Source: Ophthalmolycus amberensis
Taxonomy: Eukaryota; Chordata; Actinopteri; Perciformes; Zoarcidae
Length of the DNA stretch: 64,000 nt
Reading direction: 5' to 3'
NCBI GenBank assembly: GCA_024529925.1
Contig: JAFEUB010001064.1
Span: forward strand, 666,001-730,000
Part shown: positions 1 through 9,972 of the stretch, piece by piece
Position numbering within the stretch: the first letter of the stretch is position 1
How the letters are laid out: each line of letters opens with the position of its first letter
The notes under the pieces: model-generated
Told to the model about the DNA's origin: nothing
The model's database searches: none
Seen by the model: only the letters and a program-made list of their open reading frames with translations
Program-made: the position numbers and the translations under genes

Positions 1-2176
1 CTCCGATCTTGTAGACTACTACAACAACACACTCTCCTCCTGTCTGGATCAGCTGGCTCCCATCAAAACCAAAACTGTCTCATTCACACACTCAGCCCCC
101 TGGTACACTCCCGAACTCCACCAGATGAAATCACGAAAGCGCCAGCTTGAAAGACTCTGCAAGAAAACCGGTTTAACAGTCCATCTCCAGGCCCTCTCCG
201 ACTACCTTCAACAGTACAAAGACGCTCTCATCTCAGCCCGGTCCACCTACTACTCACACCTCATACACTCAGGCTCTTCTAACCCAAAGGCTCTGTTCTC
301 TACAATAAACAAGCTTCTCAAACCCAAGGACAACACCTCCACATCCTTCACAGTGAACAAATGCAGCTCTTTTCTTTCATTTTTCCAAACAAAAATTGAC
401 ACCATCTACAGCAACCTGAACACCTCCCCCGCCTTTTCCATCTCTCCACCTGCCCCCCCCTCCACCCCTCAGCCCCTTTCTCAGTTCTCCCTTGTGTCCC
501 CGTTGGAGCAGCCTAAATTCACAACTGGAATGAGAAGCTCCACCTGCATCCTGGATCCTATCCCATCTAACCTGGTCAAGGACTGTCTCCCAGCCATCTC
601 ACCACTCATCACAGTCATCATCAACTCCTCCCTCAGCTCCGGTTCAGTCCCCGACAGACTTAAACTGGCTGCTGTCACCCCCATCCTCAAAAAACCTGGA
701 CTTGACCCTGACACCATGAGCAATTTCCGTCCCATTTCCAATCTTCCCTTTCTGTCAAAAATACTGGAACGCATTGTCGCCACACAACTCAAAGCCCACC
801 TCATCTCCAACGATCTGTTCGAGCCATTTCAATCTGGTTTCCGCTCACAGCACAGCACTGAAACAGCCCTCCTCAAAGTCACCAACGAACCTCCTCCTCT
901 CCTCAGACGCTGGTCACCTCAACATTCTCATCCTCCTCGACCTCACCGCAGCTTTCGACACCATCAACCACAACATCCTTCTCTTCCCGCCTCGAATCCT
1001 CCCTCAACATCACCGGAACTGCTCTCTCCTGGATTAAATCATATCTCACAAACAGACAACAGTTCATCAGTATCAACAACTGCACCTCCTCCACTGCACC
1101 TCTGTCTCAAGGCGTCCCCCAGGGTTCGGTGCTTGGTCCTCTTCTGTTCATCCTCTACTTGCTCCCTCTTGGTAACATCATCCGTCAACATGGACTTCAC
1201 TTTCACTGTTATGCCGATGATGTCCAACTCTACATCTCCACAAAAGCCATCACCACTACTACTCACTCCACTCTCACCAACTGCCTCACTGACATTAAAT
1301 CATGGATGCAAACCAACTTCCTCAAACTGAACTGTGATAAATCTGACATGATCATCATCGGTCCCTAAATCCCTCACTAAAACCTGTCACAACTTCTGCC
1401 TCACCATCGACAACTCCACTCTGTCTCCCTCCCCACACATCCGCAACCTTGGAGTCATGTTTGACAGCAACCTCTCCTTTGAACACCACGTCAAACAAAT
1501 CACCAGAACTGCCTTTTTCCACTTAACAAACATCGCCCGTCTCCGCCCATCACTCTCCTCATCTGCTGCTGAAACTCTGATCCACGCCTTCATCACCTCC
1601 AGAATTGACTACTGCAACAGCATTCTTTACGGCACATCATCCAAAATCCTAAATAAACTCCAGTACATCCAGAACTCTGCTGCTCGCCTGCTCACCCACA
1701 CCCGCTCCCGTGACCACATCACCCCTGTTCTCCAGAACCTCCACTGGCTCCCCGTCCCACAACGGATCCAATACAAAATCCTTCTCCTCACTCACAAAGC
1801 CCTCCACAATCAGGCACCCTCCTACCTCACCGACCTGCTTCACCACCACACTCCATCCCGCCGGCTCCGCTCCTCTGATGCCAACCTCCTGTCCCTTCCA
1901 CTCAGGACCAAGCACCGGACATGGGGCGACAGAGCCTTCTCCATAGCTGCACCCTCCCTCTGGAACTCTCTCCCCAAAAACATCCGAGATTGCACTGACC
2001 TTTCCACATTCAAATCACAAATCAAAACTCACCTGTTCAAAACTGCTTTTAATATGTGACTATTATTGTGTACTTTGTTTTTAGTGTATTGTTTTTATAT
2101 ATGATGATTTTAATGTAAAGTGTCTTTGAGTGTCAAGAAAAGCTCTATATAAATAAAATGTATTTATTATTATTAT
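1..2176 (+). mobile_element. L2-clade LINE, 5' end cut by the window edge
   Basis: Non-LTR retrotransposon reading rightwards. The window opens inside the linker between endonuclease and reverse transcriptase. RT blocks follow in order: FRPISNLPFLSKILE near 722-765, QSGFRSQHSTETALLKV near 832-880, LLDLTAAFDTINH near 930-968, YADDVQLY near 1209-1232, and the C-terminal LHWLPVPQRI and AFSIAAPSLWNSLP blocks near 1738 and 1939. Coding ends at 2059. An A/T-rich 3' UTR follows, finishing in a short (ATT)n tail at about 2176. These blocks are characteristic of teleost L2/CR1-group elements. The reading frame is broken at least three times, so the copy is dead. Confidence 0.85.
125..2059 (+). pseudogene. 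L2 reverse transcriptase, frameshifted
   Basis: The RT coding sequence moves between three frames. The 125-start frame carries the pre-RT linker and fingers to about 885. A second frame carries LLDLTAAFDTINH to about 1000. A third carries the catalytic YADD block (1129-1368) and ends at a stop. The 125-start frame then resumes from about 1457 to 2059 for the thumb and C-terminus. The catalytic YADD is intact, so inactivation comes from indels rather than active-site change. A related minus-strand fragment lies at 42914-43153. Confidence 0.8.
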
Positions 2177-2340
2177 GACTGTACTGCAGCAGCCTCCCGC
2201 TCAAGCTAACCGAAGTTATCCATCAGTAGTAATCACCATTTAGCCATTCACCAAACTGACAGTAAATATTCACATATCTTTGTGCATCAAATCTTAGTGT
2301 GAAGGCCTCGTTACACAACAGGTCATATGTATGCTTGTCA

Positions 2341-3620
2341 GTGGCGGGCCGTGCATTTTATACCTGGGCCTTCAGTGCTGTCCTACTACAGTTCAACCAC
2401 CTCCTAATAACTCCTCATTATGACGCCACAGCTACGGGTTATTATTTGTTTCTAGGGGTGTAACAATACTAATAATTAACACAATGACAAGAACAAACTT
2501 ACAAGAACCAGTCACATATATTTATATAACAACAAAGCATGACAAATCAATCTAGCAACACTGCGGTGCTAAAACACGTATTCCACCGCACACTGAAGAG
2601 CACGGGCCATTCAAATATTATTCACGTCAGAGGGAACAATATTAATCATATAACGACACCATAGACAAATGAACACAGTAGTAACGCTACTGCAGTAAAA
2701 ACACAAAAGCACTTCACTTACCAAAGCTGCTGTTCACTTAAAGACAAAGTCCATCCTCCTTTCTTTGTTAACAAAGAGTTTAATGACGCGGTTGTACAGA
2801 ACATCGGTGCCTTTAGTTCCAGTAAGAGGTCCTCCTGCGAACATGTTCGTTGAGTTGTAGATCCACTTGTGTCTCAGCAAAAGTTTTCAAAAGTACCATA
2901 GCTTGTAAGTGTCCTGTCGTGCTATGGTGTCGTGTTGCTGCCTTCGTTATCCACCTCAGGTTACCAAATCCAGCTTAACTCCAAACACCAAGATGCTCAG
3001 TCACAAATAAAACGCATTCTTAGCCATAACATGTGCGTAAAACGCTTCTCCGACGCTGTTAGCCAGGAATACCATTCGTACGAATCCTTTTCCTGGCTGG
3101 GTCAGAGCTGCTAGCTGTGGGGCTGACCGACCCTTTCTTACGATGTACAGCTTTTCTGTAAATGTCCTTCTCCAGAAAGGCGTTGCCAGTAACTCCCAAA
3201 TCCGTTTCTCCTCCTCCTTCAGCCATTGAGTGTTAAAAAAACAAAGCTACACCAAGCAAAACGCTAGAAATGTCATAACTTCTTACATATCTTTCAACTT
3301 GAACTCTTACTAGGCCTACTACTAACTTCTGCTAGCTAGCTTTCAGCTTCACAACAGAACATAGCCCACTGACCAATCACGGCGCATGTTAATGCTGAGC
3401 TGCACGTTAATGCTAACGTACTTGTAGGCTACCTAGACAGCTCTGACATGTCAAACTAAAAATCTGATTGGTTGAAGACTATGACAATCAACAAAATCAT
3501 CCACTTTTACTTAAACTGCAAAGGCTTCCTAGCAGGCCTCGGGCCTCTCTCCTTACCTAGAAAAATAGGGGCGAAATCTGATTGGATAAAAGCTCTACTT
3601 AAAACAAGCTGCACTGGAAG
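2341..3620 (+). mobile_element. hAT-like element with CAGTGGCGGGCCGT end, copy A
   Basis: The block starts with CAGTGGCGGGCCGTGC. It shares long stretches with an inverted copy at 9155-9536 plus 15626-16073, and its right-hand part is shared with 31903-32318. Shared landmarks are the AACAAAGAGTTTAATGACG region near 2770, the CATATCTTTCAACTTGAACT region near 3286, the CAATCACGG region near 3375, and TAAAAGCTCTACTTAAAACA near 3587. No transposase was recognised. The opposite terminus, seen at 32318 in copy C, is missing here, so the right boundary is only where similarity fades. The hAT assignment rests on the terminus style and is an inference. Confidence 0.6.
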
Positions 3621-4939
3621 CAGAGCAACTGAGGAATGGATGAAGTTTCTTCCCACATTTTACAGGTACATTTTCACACTAGTCTTAGCACAAGTGGGTG
3701 AGTGATTTTATCTTCAGTATTCATTACGACTGGCATGTGAAGAGCTGCGTATGCAGAGACCCATTGATACATTTGATGCCTGTGTCTTTAATTGGCCGTG
3801 GAGATTTATTTTCACAGCTGTCTCATCCCACAGAATATTTTATGTTTCATGCACGCATCTGATTCACTTTGAGCCAAAGGAACTGACAAAACACACTGCT
3901 CACCCAGAGTGTGTACATAACAGAACATAACATAACAGTTAAAACAGATCTCCAGTCAGTCAATTTGGGATTCTGTGTCATTCATTGTATTTCTTGTGGA
4001 TTTACCTGCCAATGTGTGTGATTCTGTGCAAAGAGCCGTGTGTGTTCGAGCATCAAGGTGCTGGGTGGGAAGTGGCTCAGCTACAATAAACCCTGATTGT
4101 TTGAAGCAGATAGCTATTAGCCGGCAGAGAGTGGGAGCTATTATGGTGGAAATGAAGCATTGTTAAAGAATCATAAGACTTCCCTCGGCAGATGATAGCC
4201 TCCTGAAGGGGTCTCAGATTAGATCTCACAGGTGCACTTGGGAGGGGAGTGCTGATCATTATACTGGGAGAATTATAACGGCTCATCAAATCTCCTCAGG
4301 AATGAATATTAAGTCTTATTACGAGGAGGATAGGCAGGGAAGAAGCCACTGATGTGAGCAATTTACAACAATTGTTTGGGTTGTACGGTTTGGCTTTTTA
4401 CAAGACATATTTAGTCTGCCAATTGACTCAGAGTGGTTTAACAGCATCAATGCACTGCTCCACATAAAGAAGTGTTGAAGGGAAATATAGCTCAAATTCA
4501 GCTTTGAAAGATGGAATGGATGCCGAGCTATGTGAGTCAATGTTCCCGTCTCCGTCCAATATTTTATACATACCAACACCCACAGTCATATTTACACTCA
4601 GCCCAACCCGCACACATCATCCCAACCAAATATCTCCCAGTCACCTATTCCATTCATTGCTATTAAATAAGTAACAGTATTAGTATGGAATATCTAGAAT
4701 ACCCTTTAAGGTCTTGGGTACCTCATACATTTGTAGGGTGTCTTTATTTTGTATGTGTATTGTTATGAGCTGAAATAGGTATCAGGAAAAATAACTGTCA
4801 AGTGTCGGAAGCCACTTTTGTTTGTCGGTGAGCGTGTGGCACACCCAAAAATGTGACCACATTGATGTTAATGTATTTTTTTAATGAACGGCTCGTGTCT
4901 GGTTTTGTTGTTACACTTTTCCCTCTTCTGATGTCGTTG
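3621..4939. other. Unassigned sequence, probably intronic or intergenic
   Basis: A/T-rich single-copy-looking DNA with no convincing coding region, terminal repeat or tandem array. Short open frames occur but have no recognisable domain or splice context. Confidence 0.5.
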
Positions 4940-6710
4940 TCGACCTGCGGAGGTTACTGGTTGGGACTGGGGCTGTGGGATGGTCTCTGGCTGTCCCTTG
5001 ACAGAGACCAGCTCCCGTTTCCCTGCTGCTTGGTTCTTTTTAAACAACCAACTGCTCTGTGTCCTAGTTCACCACACACGAAACAGTGGTTACAGTTCTC
5101 TGAGCCTTGTTGTACACAGTTGGTGCAGCCAAAGGTCTTACCTTTCCTCGTGACAGGGGGTTGGCTTGGTGGAAAAGGGGGTGCCTGTTGAAAGGAAGGT
5201 TGGGAAGGGTGTAACTGAGCATGAGTTAGCATTTGTGCAGCTCCAGTCTTTGAGTGGATTGCTTGTGTTGTTGTCGTCTGTTGACCCATTAAGGTTGCAA
5301 CCATGTTGGTTAGAGCCTCTACTTGTGCACTGAGCTGTTGAATAGTCTCACTGTCTTTCTTGCCTGCAGCTTGGTCTCCTTCCTCAACCCGGACACTATG
5401 TGTATGAGTCACTTTCTGATGGGGAATGTGACCTAGCCTGCGCTGGTGTTCGTTTTCATCACTGATTACTTTCATAACCTGGCTGAGAATCTCCTCATCG
5501 GTGACCTCACTGTTTGAGAATAGGGGCCTCAGCTGTTGTCTAATGTCTGTGTGTTTTGCCCCTAGACCCTGATAGATGGTGTGAAGGAACACCTGCTGAA
5601 TGGTTCTGGGTCATAGTGAATGTCGGTCTCGATTTGCTTTGACTGGAAGAGGATCTTCTGTTTGAGCCCTATCATGCGGTACAAAAACTGCTGAGGGGGT
5701 TCTTGGTCACTCTGTTTTGCACACATCAGCTCCTGGAACAATTCAGTGCCAGTCTTTTCACCCAAGTGTGATCTGAGAAAGCCCTTGACTTCACTCGTGG
5801 TAATCTCGTCTTTATTGATGAGCATGCCCTTGACCACGCCTGGCTTGGTAATTTTTAACACACCTCAAATCACTTCTGGCTCACTAAAACCCTCTTTGAC
5901 TCCCTCATCCATCTGTTTACAAACACTGCTGTAAGTTATGTCAGAGTTTTGGTCCCCGATCTGCCCCCCATGTACCTTAAACTCCCTCCGCTGGAGGTAA
6001 GAGAGGTCCTTCAAGGAAACCACTCTCTTCGAAGCTAAATATAATGGCATGTGACCTGGTGGCAAGTGTGGTGTTGGCTCACCTCCACTATAAGTGACTC
6101 TAGGTGCAGCGTTATTCACGATACTGAAATGTTGCAACTTCTTACCTAACTCATTGTGCATGCTTCTGAGCTGGTTTATGCTCTGACTGGTGGTGTGTGT
6201 CTCTGTGTGGTGTAGCATGTACTGGGGTGGTTGTGGGTGAAAGAGTAGTGTAATGTATAGTGCTGGGATGTAGTGTGTCTGAGTGAACCTGTGCAAATGT
6301 GATATGCTCTTCTGCCTTAGTTGATGCTGTGTTGGTGAGTGTGTCCTGTATTTGTGTTGCATCGGTTGCAGTGTTAACTGAATCACGATTTTCAATAATC
6401 CTATGTACCAAGTCATTTAACATTAGTAGCTGACTCATACCTTCATCTTCAGAATCCAATAAGGTCTCTGACTGCATAAAGTTAATAATGAAGTCCACAC
6501 AACCTTCCTCATTAGTAGACGCCAAATCTTCACTTTGTCTGTCAGTTGCGATTTCCATTGGCTTTTCTGGCCTCCTTTTCTTCGTTTGTGACTTATCTGG
6601 TGTGGTCAAGATTGTCTCATTTACTGGTAAGTCATTCACTTGGAGCAACAGGTTACGGTGAAGAGTGCGAATGGGACGAGCCCCCACATAAACACTACAC
6701 AGCAGCAAAG
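4940..6710 (-). pseudogene. Orphan LTR-retrotransposon gag with CCHC zinc knuckle, broken
   Basis: A minus-strand gag-like coding region in four overlapping pieces, read from 6708 down to 4954. An N-terminal low-complexity Thr/His-rich part (6708-6151) leads into a conserved-looking capsid segment with SLKDLSYLQRREFKVHGGQI near 6000. This continues as GFLRSHLGEKTGTELFQEL near 5770 and VFLHTIYQGLG near 5580. The C-terminal piece holds a classic CX2CX4HX4C zinc knuckle (CFVCGELGHRAVGC, near 5050-5090) followed by a basic tail. At least two frame breaks (about 5865 and 5595) kill it. No protease, RT or LTR was found on either side, so this is a gag-only remnant. The family could not be named with certainty. 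Confidence 0.65.
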
Positions 6711-6719
6711 TTTAATTAT

Positions 6720-8053
6720 AGCAGAACTCAACAAAAAATGTCTGGTCAGTCCTTCCTGGTTTGCAGTTGACAGCATCTGCTAAATTTAACACTAAATCAG
6801 TAAAGCCATGGACTTTTGTACAGTGCGACACAATGTGCAATTTCACCCCATCAGGTATTGAAAATATTGCATAATGCTATATGGTGATTGGTCATCTGCT
6901 CTCCACTGCTGCAAAAGCTTCCAATGTTGCATTTCCTTCCCTGGGACCTTCAGGGCCCCAAAGGCCCCTATTGTGTGGCAATTAGTATGTGGTAGTAGTA
7001 GTAGTAGTATGTTCCTCATACGTGTCTATATAAAAACCTGTAGTTTAGCGATGGGTGATTAGAGTAAATATCTTGTCTTGGCTTTATTATTTCAGGTGGT
7101 ATAATGCTCACATGGTGCACATTCCTTCATAATTTTGCGTTTAATCAAAGACACACTCCGTGACACACTGAGAACCTGGGATCAGGTAGTCGGGTAGTAA
7201 GCCTGCTGAGAAGCTCTAATTGTACAAATGGGGATAACGGCGGAAACATTCGACTCCTTGAGGGCATCCTTGGGTTGCACCCAGTTGTTCATGGAATGTA
7301 ATTGTAATTGTTGAATACAACTAAATTCTGATATGGGGGGGGGGATGACATGCACACACTGTTTAAAGCACCCTAACTCCTTCATCTGGCCCTGATTCCT
7401 TCACTGCCTGTGACAGTTATACTTATCAAAAACCAAATGAAGCTTATAATATGCAGCGGTTTCCTAAAAACAATGTATGGACTAATTCAGAAATAACCCT
7501 CTCAGTCATCACTTCTGACCCACTAAAGGTCAGTGGTGGTGTGTGGTGGTGTCTGGTTCTACAGAGACCCTACCTCTGGCTGGACTTTCTCTTTTTTTTC
7601 TCAGTCCCAGGTCGTCAAATACCTCCTGTGACAGATAATTACATTGTTATTTTGACGTGTGAAATACGTGTGATAATGAAAGATGACAAAGATTATTTTA
7701 CGGCTTTGTTTTTAATTAAAATGGTTAGTCAAAAAGTGAATAAATAGAGGAAAATAAATTAAATATTGCACTCAGTGTTTTTTGGATTGAAGGATTCTTA
7801 GCCTTTATTGCAGAGATGTTATGGCACAGGCTGGTTGCTTGCTGTAGTACCCTTCTCTATAATTAACCAATTCGAAATGGGATTGGCAGTGTGTTAAATA
7901 ATAGTGGATGGAAAGGTTTGGATCCAAAGCAGAGAACAGGTAGGAAAGTAAAGCCAGAAATCTCTGCACCTGTACAGCCAAGTGATCATTGAGCCTGTGG
8001 TACAAATCAACATCCATCCAACAATGTCTGTTATTCTCTTTCATTTTCCACAG
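6720..8053. other. Unassigned sequence upstream of the sez6 exon
   Basis: No coding region or element end was recognised. It contains a short AGT trinucleotide run near 6990-7007 and a G10-type run near 7336. The last 20 bases form the polypyrimidine acceptor of the sez6 exon. Confidence 0.5.
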
Positions 8054-8557
8054 CCTCTGTCTCTGAGGATGGTGGCTCTATCACCCAGGGACGCCCTCCA
8101 GAGAGCGAGGCCATGCTGTACCCCACCACCCAGGACACAGGACAGAGGCTCCTTGTTGTCACCACCGTCCCACCTGTCAACTTCCCGAACCACCACCCAC
8201 TCTACCGACATCCCATCCAACACCCTCAGGGTCAGCCCAACTACTTCGAAGACAGCGGGTTATCCAGCTCTCAGCGCACCTTCTCCACCCTGCCGTCTGG
8301 GGCTTCAGATGAGAGTGCTGAAATCTCCAACGAGCAAACAACCCTTGTAATGCACGCATTAGCAGCCACTTCACTCTCCAACACCCCTGTTCCAGTCACC
8401 AGCGTGGCTGCAGAACATGCTGCCAGCATTCCCTCTGCTGCTGCTACTGCCGCAAAGGAGAAAGATGTAGTGAGGTCCGGTCAGCCTGGACTGAAGCACA
8501 ATGTGAGGCCAGGCAGTAATGAGGAGGAGACAACCACCACCACCATGCAAAGTCTAG
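8054..8557 (+). CDS. sez6: sez6 exon encoding the Thr/Ser-rich N-terminal region
   Basis: A 504-bp internal exon. It is preceded by a pyrimidine-rich acceptor (TTTCATTTTCCACAG) and followed by a GTAAGG donor. It starts with two bases of a split codon and ends with one. About 167 residues are encoded: low complexity, rich in Pro, Ser and Thr, with an early VVTTVPP...NHHPL block and a late NEEETTTTT run. From family knowledge, SEZ6 proteins are type I neuronal membrane proteins whose N-terminus carries a low-complexity Thr-rich stretch before the CUB and Sushi domains. The NHHPL block resembles SEZ6 more than my memory of SEZ6L. The last base joins in phase to the CUB exon at 24564. Codons are clean with no stops, unlike the surrounding transposons. 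Exon 1 (signal peptide) was not found. The sez6 paralogue (a or b) cannot be decided here. Confidence 0.75.
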
Positions 8558-8678
8558 GTAAGGGTAGATGGTACCAATGATGTTCTGGTTGGTTTTAATT
8601 ACCAGCTGTAGAGCCCTCCTGTCCTGAGCCGTAAGATTTTAATATTTCTCCAAGGCCTATTTAGTCACAGTTTACATT

Positions 8679-9140
8679 AGGGGTGTAACGGTACGCGTAT
8701 TCGTATTGAACCGTTCGGTACGAGGCTCACGGTTCGGTACGCATGACGAACCGAATACGTTTGAATAAAAAATTTTTTTTTAAAACCTTTATTTAACCAG
8801 GTAGTCCCATTGAGATTAAAAATCTCTTTTGCAAGATGTAAGTAACAATACAAGATGTAAGTAACAATACTACATAACATTAAGGAGCAGTTTTTGTTTT
8901 TTATGCTTATGTGTTGCTAAGAAGACACCCCAGAAGATGGGTCACTCAGGTATAGTTCCATCATTGTTCAAAGTCAAAGAATAACTTTATGATGTTAGTT
9001 GTAATGAATAAATATATTTTAAAATCAAGTACATTTCTCTGGCATTTATAGTTTTCTACTGTACCGAAACGTACTGAACCGTGGCTCCACTGCATCGTAC
9101 CGAACCGAACCGTGAATTTTGTGAACCGTTATAGTATAAC
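8679..9140. mobile_element. hAT-like element with TAGGGGTGTAACGGTAC end
   Basis: Starts TAGGGGTGTAACGGTACG and is rich in CGGTTCGGTAC-type motifs for about 80 bp. The right part has matching CCGTACCGAAC-type motifs (9061-9125) and ends near GAACCGTTATAG, a degraded terminus. The AGGGGTGTAACGGTAC end is common on teleost hAT elements. A further repeat (TATTTAACCAGGTAGTCCCA, near 8790) and a 19-bp tandem duplication (8834-8871) lie inside. No transposase is present, so this is a nonautonomous copy. Superfamily assignment is inference. Confidence 0.55.
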
Positions 9141-9154
9141 CGTTAAGTAATAGA

Positions 9155-9536
9155 AATACTGCCCATCTGCGTGCAGCTCAGTGTCCAGGTGCAGCGTGTG
9201 CTGTGATTGGTCAGTGGGCAAGCGCGTGACTATTGGAAAACGAAACCTGAGCAGAGGCTTAGTCGGAGTAGTAAGAGTTCAAATTGAAAGATATGGAAGA
9301 AATTATGACATTTTTTGCATTTTGCTTGGTGTAGATTTTATTTTTTTACCTAGCTTTGTGAGTTGAGATTAAACTCTTTGTTAGCAAAGAAAGGAGGATG
9401 GAGTTTGTAAGTCAACTGCGTTTGTTTTTTTACATCTAATATCTGAATGGCCCTCGAGTGTGTAGCAGAATGCGTGTTGCTGCAGGTCTGCTGGATTGAT
9501 TTGTTGCTTTGTTATCATATGAATATATGTGACTGG
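9155..9536 (-). mobile_element. CAGTGG hAT-like element, copy B, left part
   Basis: Reverse-complement match to 2520-3390 of copy A, with gaps. Landmarks are TGATTGGTCAGTGGGC near 9206, GTAAGAGTTCAAATTGAAAG near 9269 and CTCTTTGTTAGCAAAGAAAG near 9373. It is cut at 9536 by the Gmr1-type LTR retrotransposon and resumes at 15626. Confidence 0.65.
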
Positions 9537-9922
9537 TGTCATAACCCGGCTCTTAGGCCATGACAAATACGGCAGACACAACAGATGATGGTACTGTAAA
9601 ATGTTTATTTAACCAAATCAAGAGATAGTTAAAGGTATGAAGCGTGTCAGTCAATAACATCAGTAGTGTCAACGTGGATGCGTGTGGGATAAAGTGTGAG
9701 TGTTGTCAGCGAAACCAAAGGAAACCAAAACCGAAATAACCGGCAGCAACTGGCTGGGAACACTCCACGTACACCGGAGAGTAAACCCGCCCCGAGCAAC
9801 GGTAGAGCAGGGTTTTATGCCCTCCCTGTTCCTGGCCCAGGTGCTCCGCATCAGGTAATCTGCTCTCTAGGGACAGAGGGACAAAAGCATACTGGCAGTG
9901 ATTAGAGACAGGGGCCGTCACA
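9537..9922 (-). repeat. Gmr1-type element 3' LTR
   Basis: On the coding strand it begins TGTGACGGCC and ends GGTTATGACA, giving TG...CA termini. It reads as identical over 386 bp to the 5' LTR at 15240-15625. Confidence 0.9.
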
Positions 9923-9937
9923 CCCCCCCCCTTAAAG
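9923..9937 (-). promoter_or_regulatory. Polypurine tract of the Gmr1-type element
   Basis: The coding strand reads CTTTAAGGGGGGGGG immediately before the 3' LTR, the usual position for the plus-strand primer. Confidence 0.7.
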
Positions 9938-9972
9938 TTGGTGTCCCCAAGGGATCACCGGCCTACTGCCCA

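Noticed and set aside
8041..8374. Alternative frames over the sez6 exon on both strands
   Set aside because: Only the 8056 frame fits the acceptor, the donor and the phase of the CUB exon.
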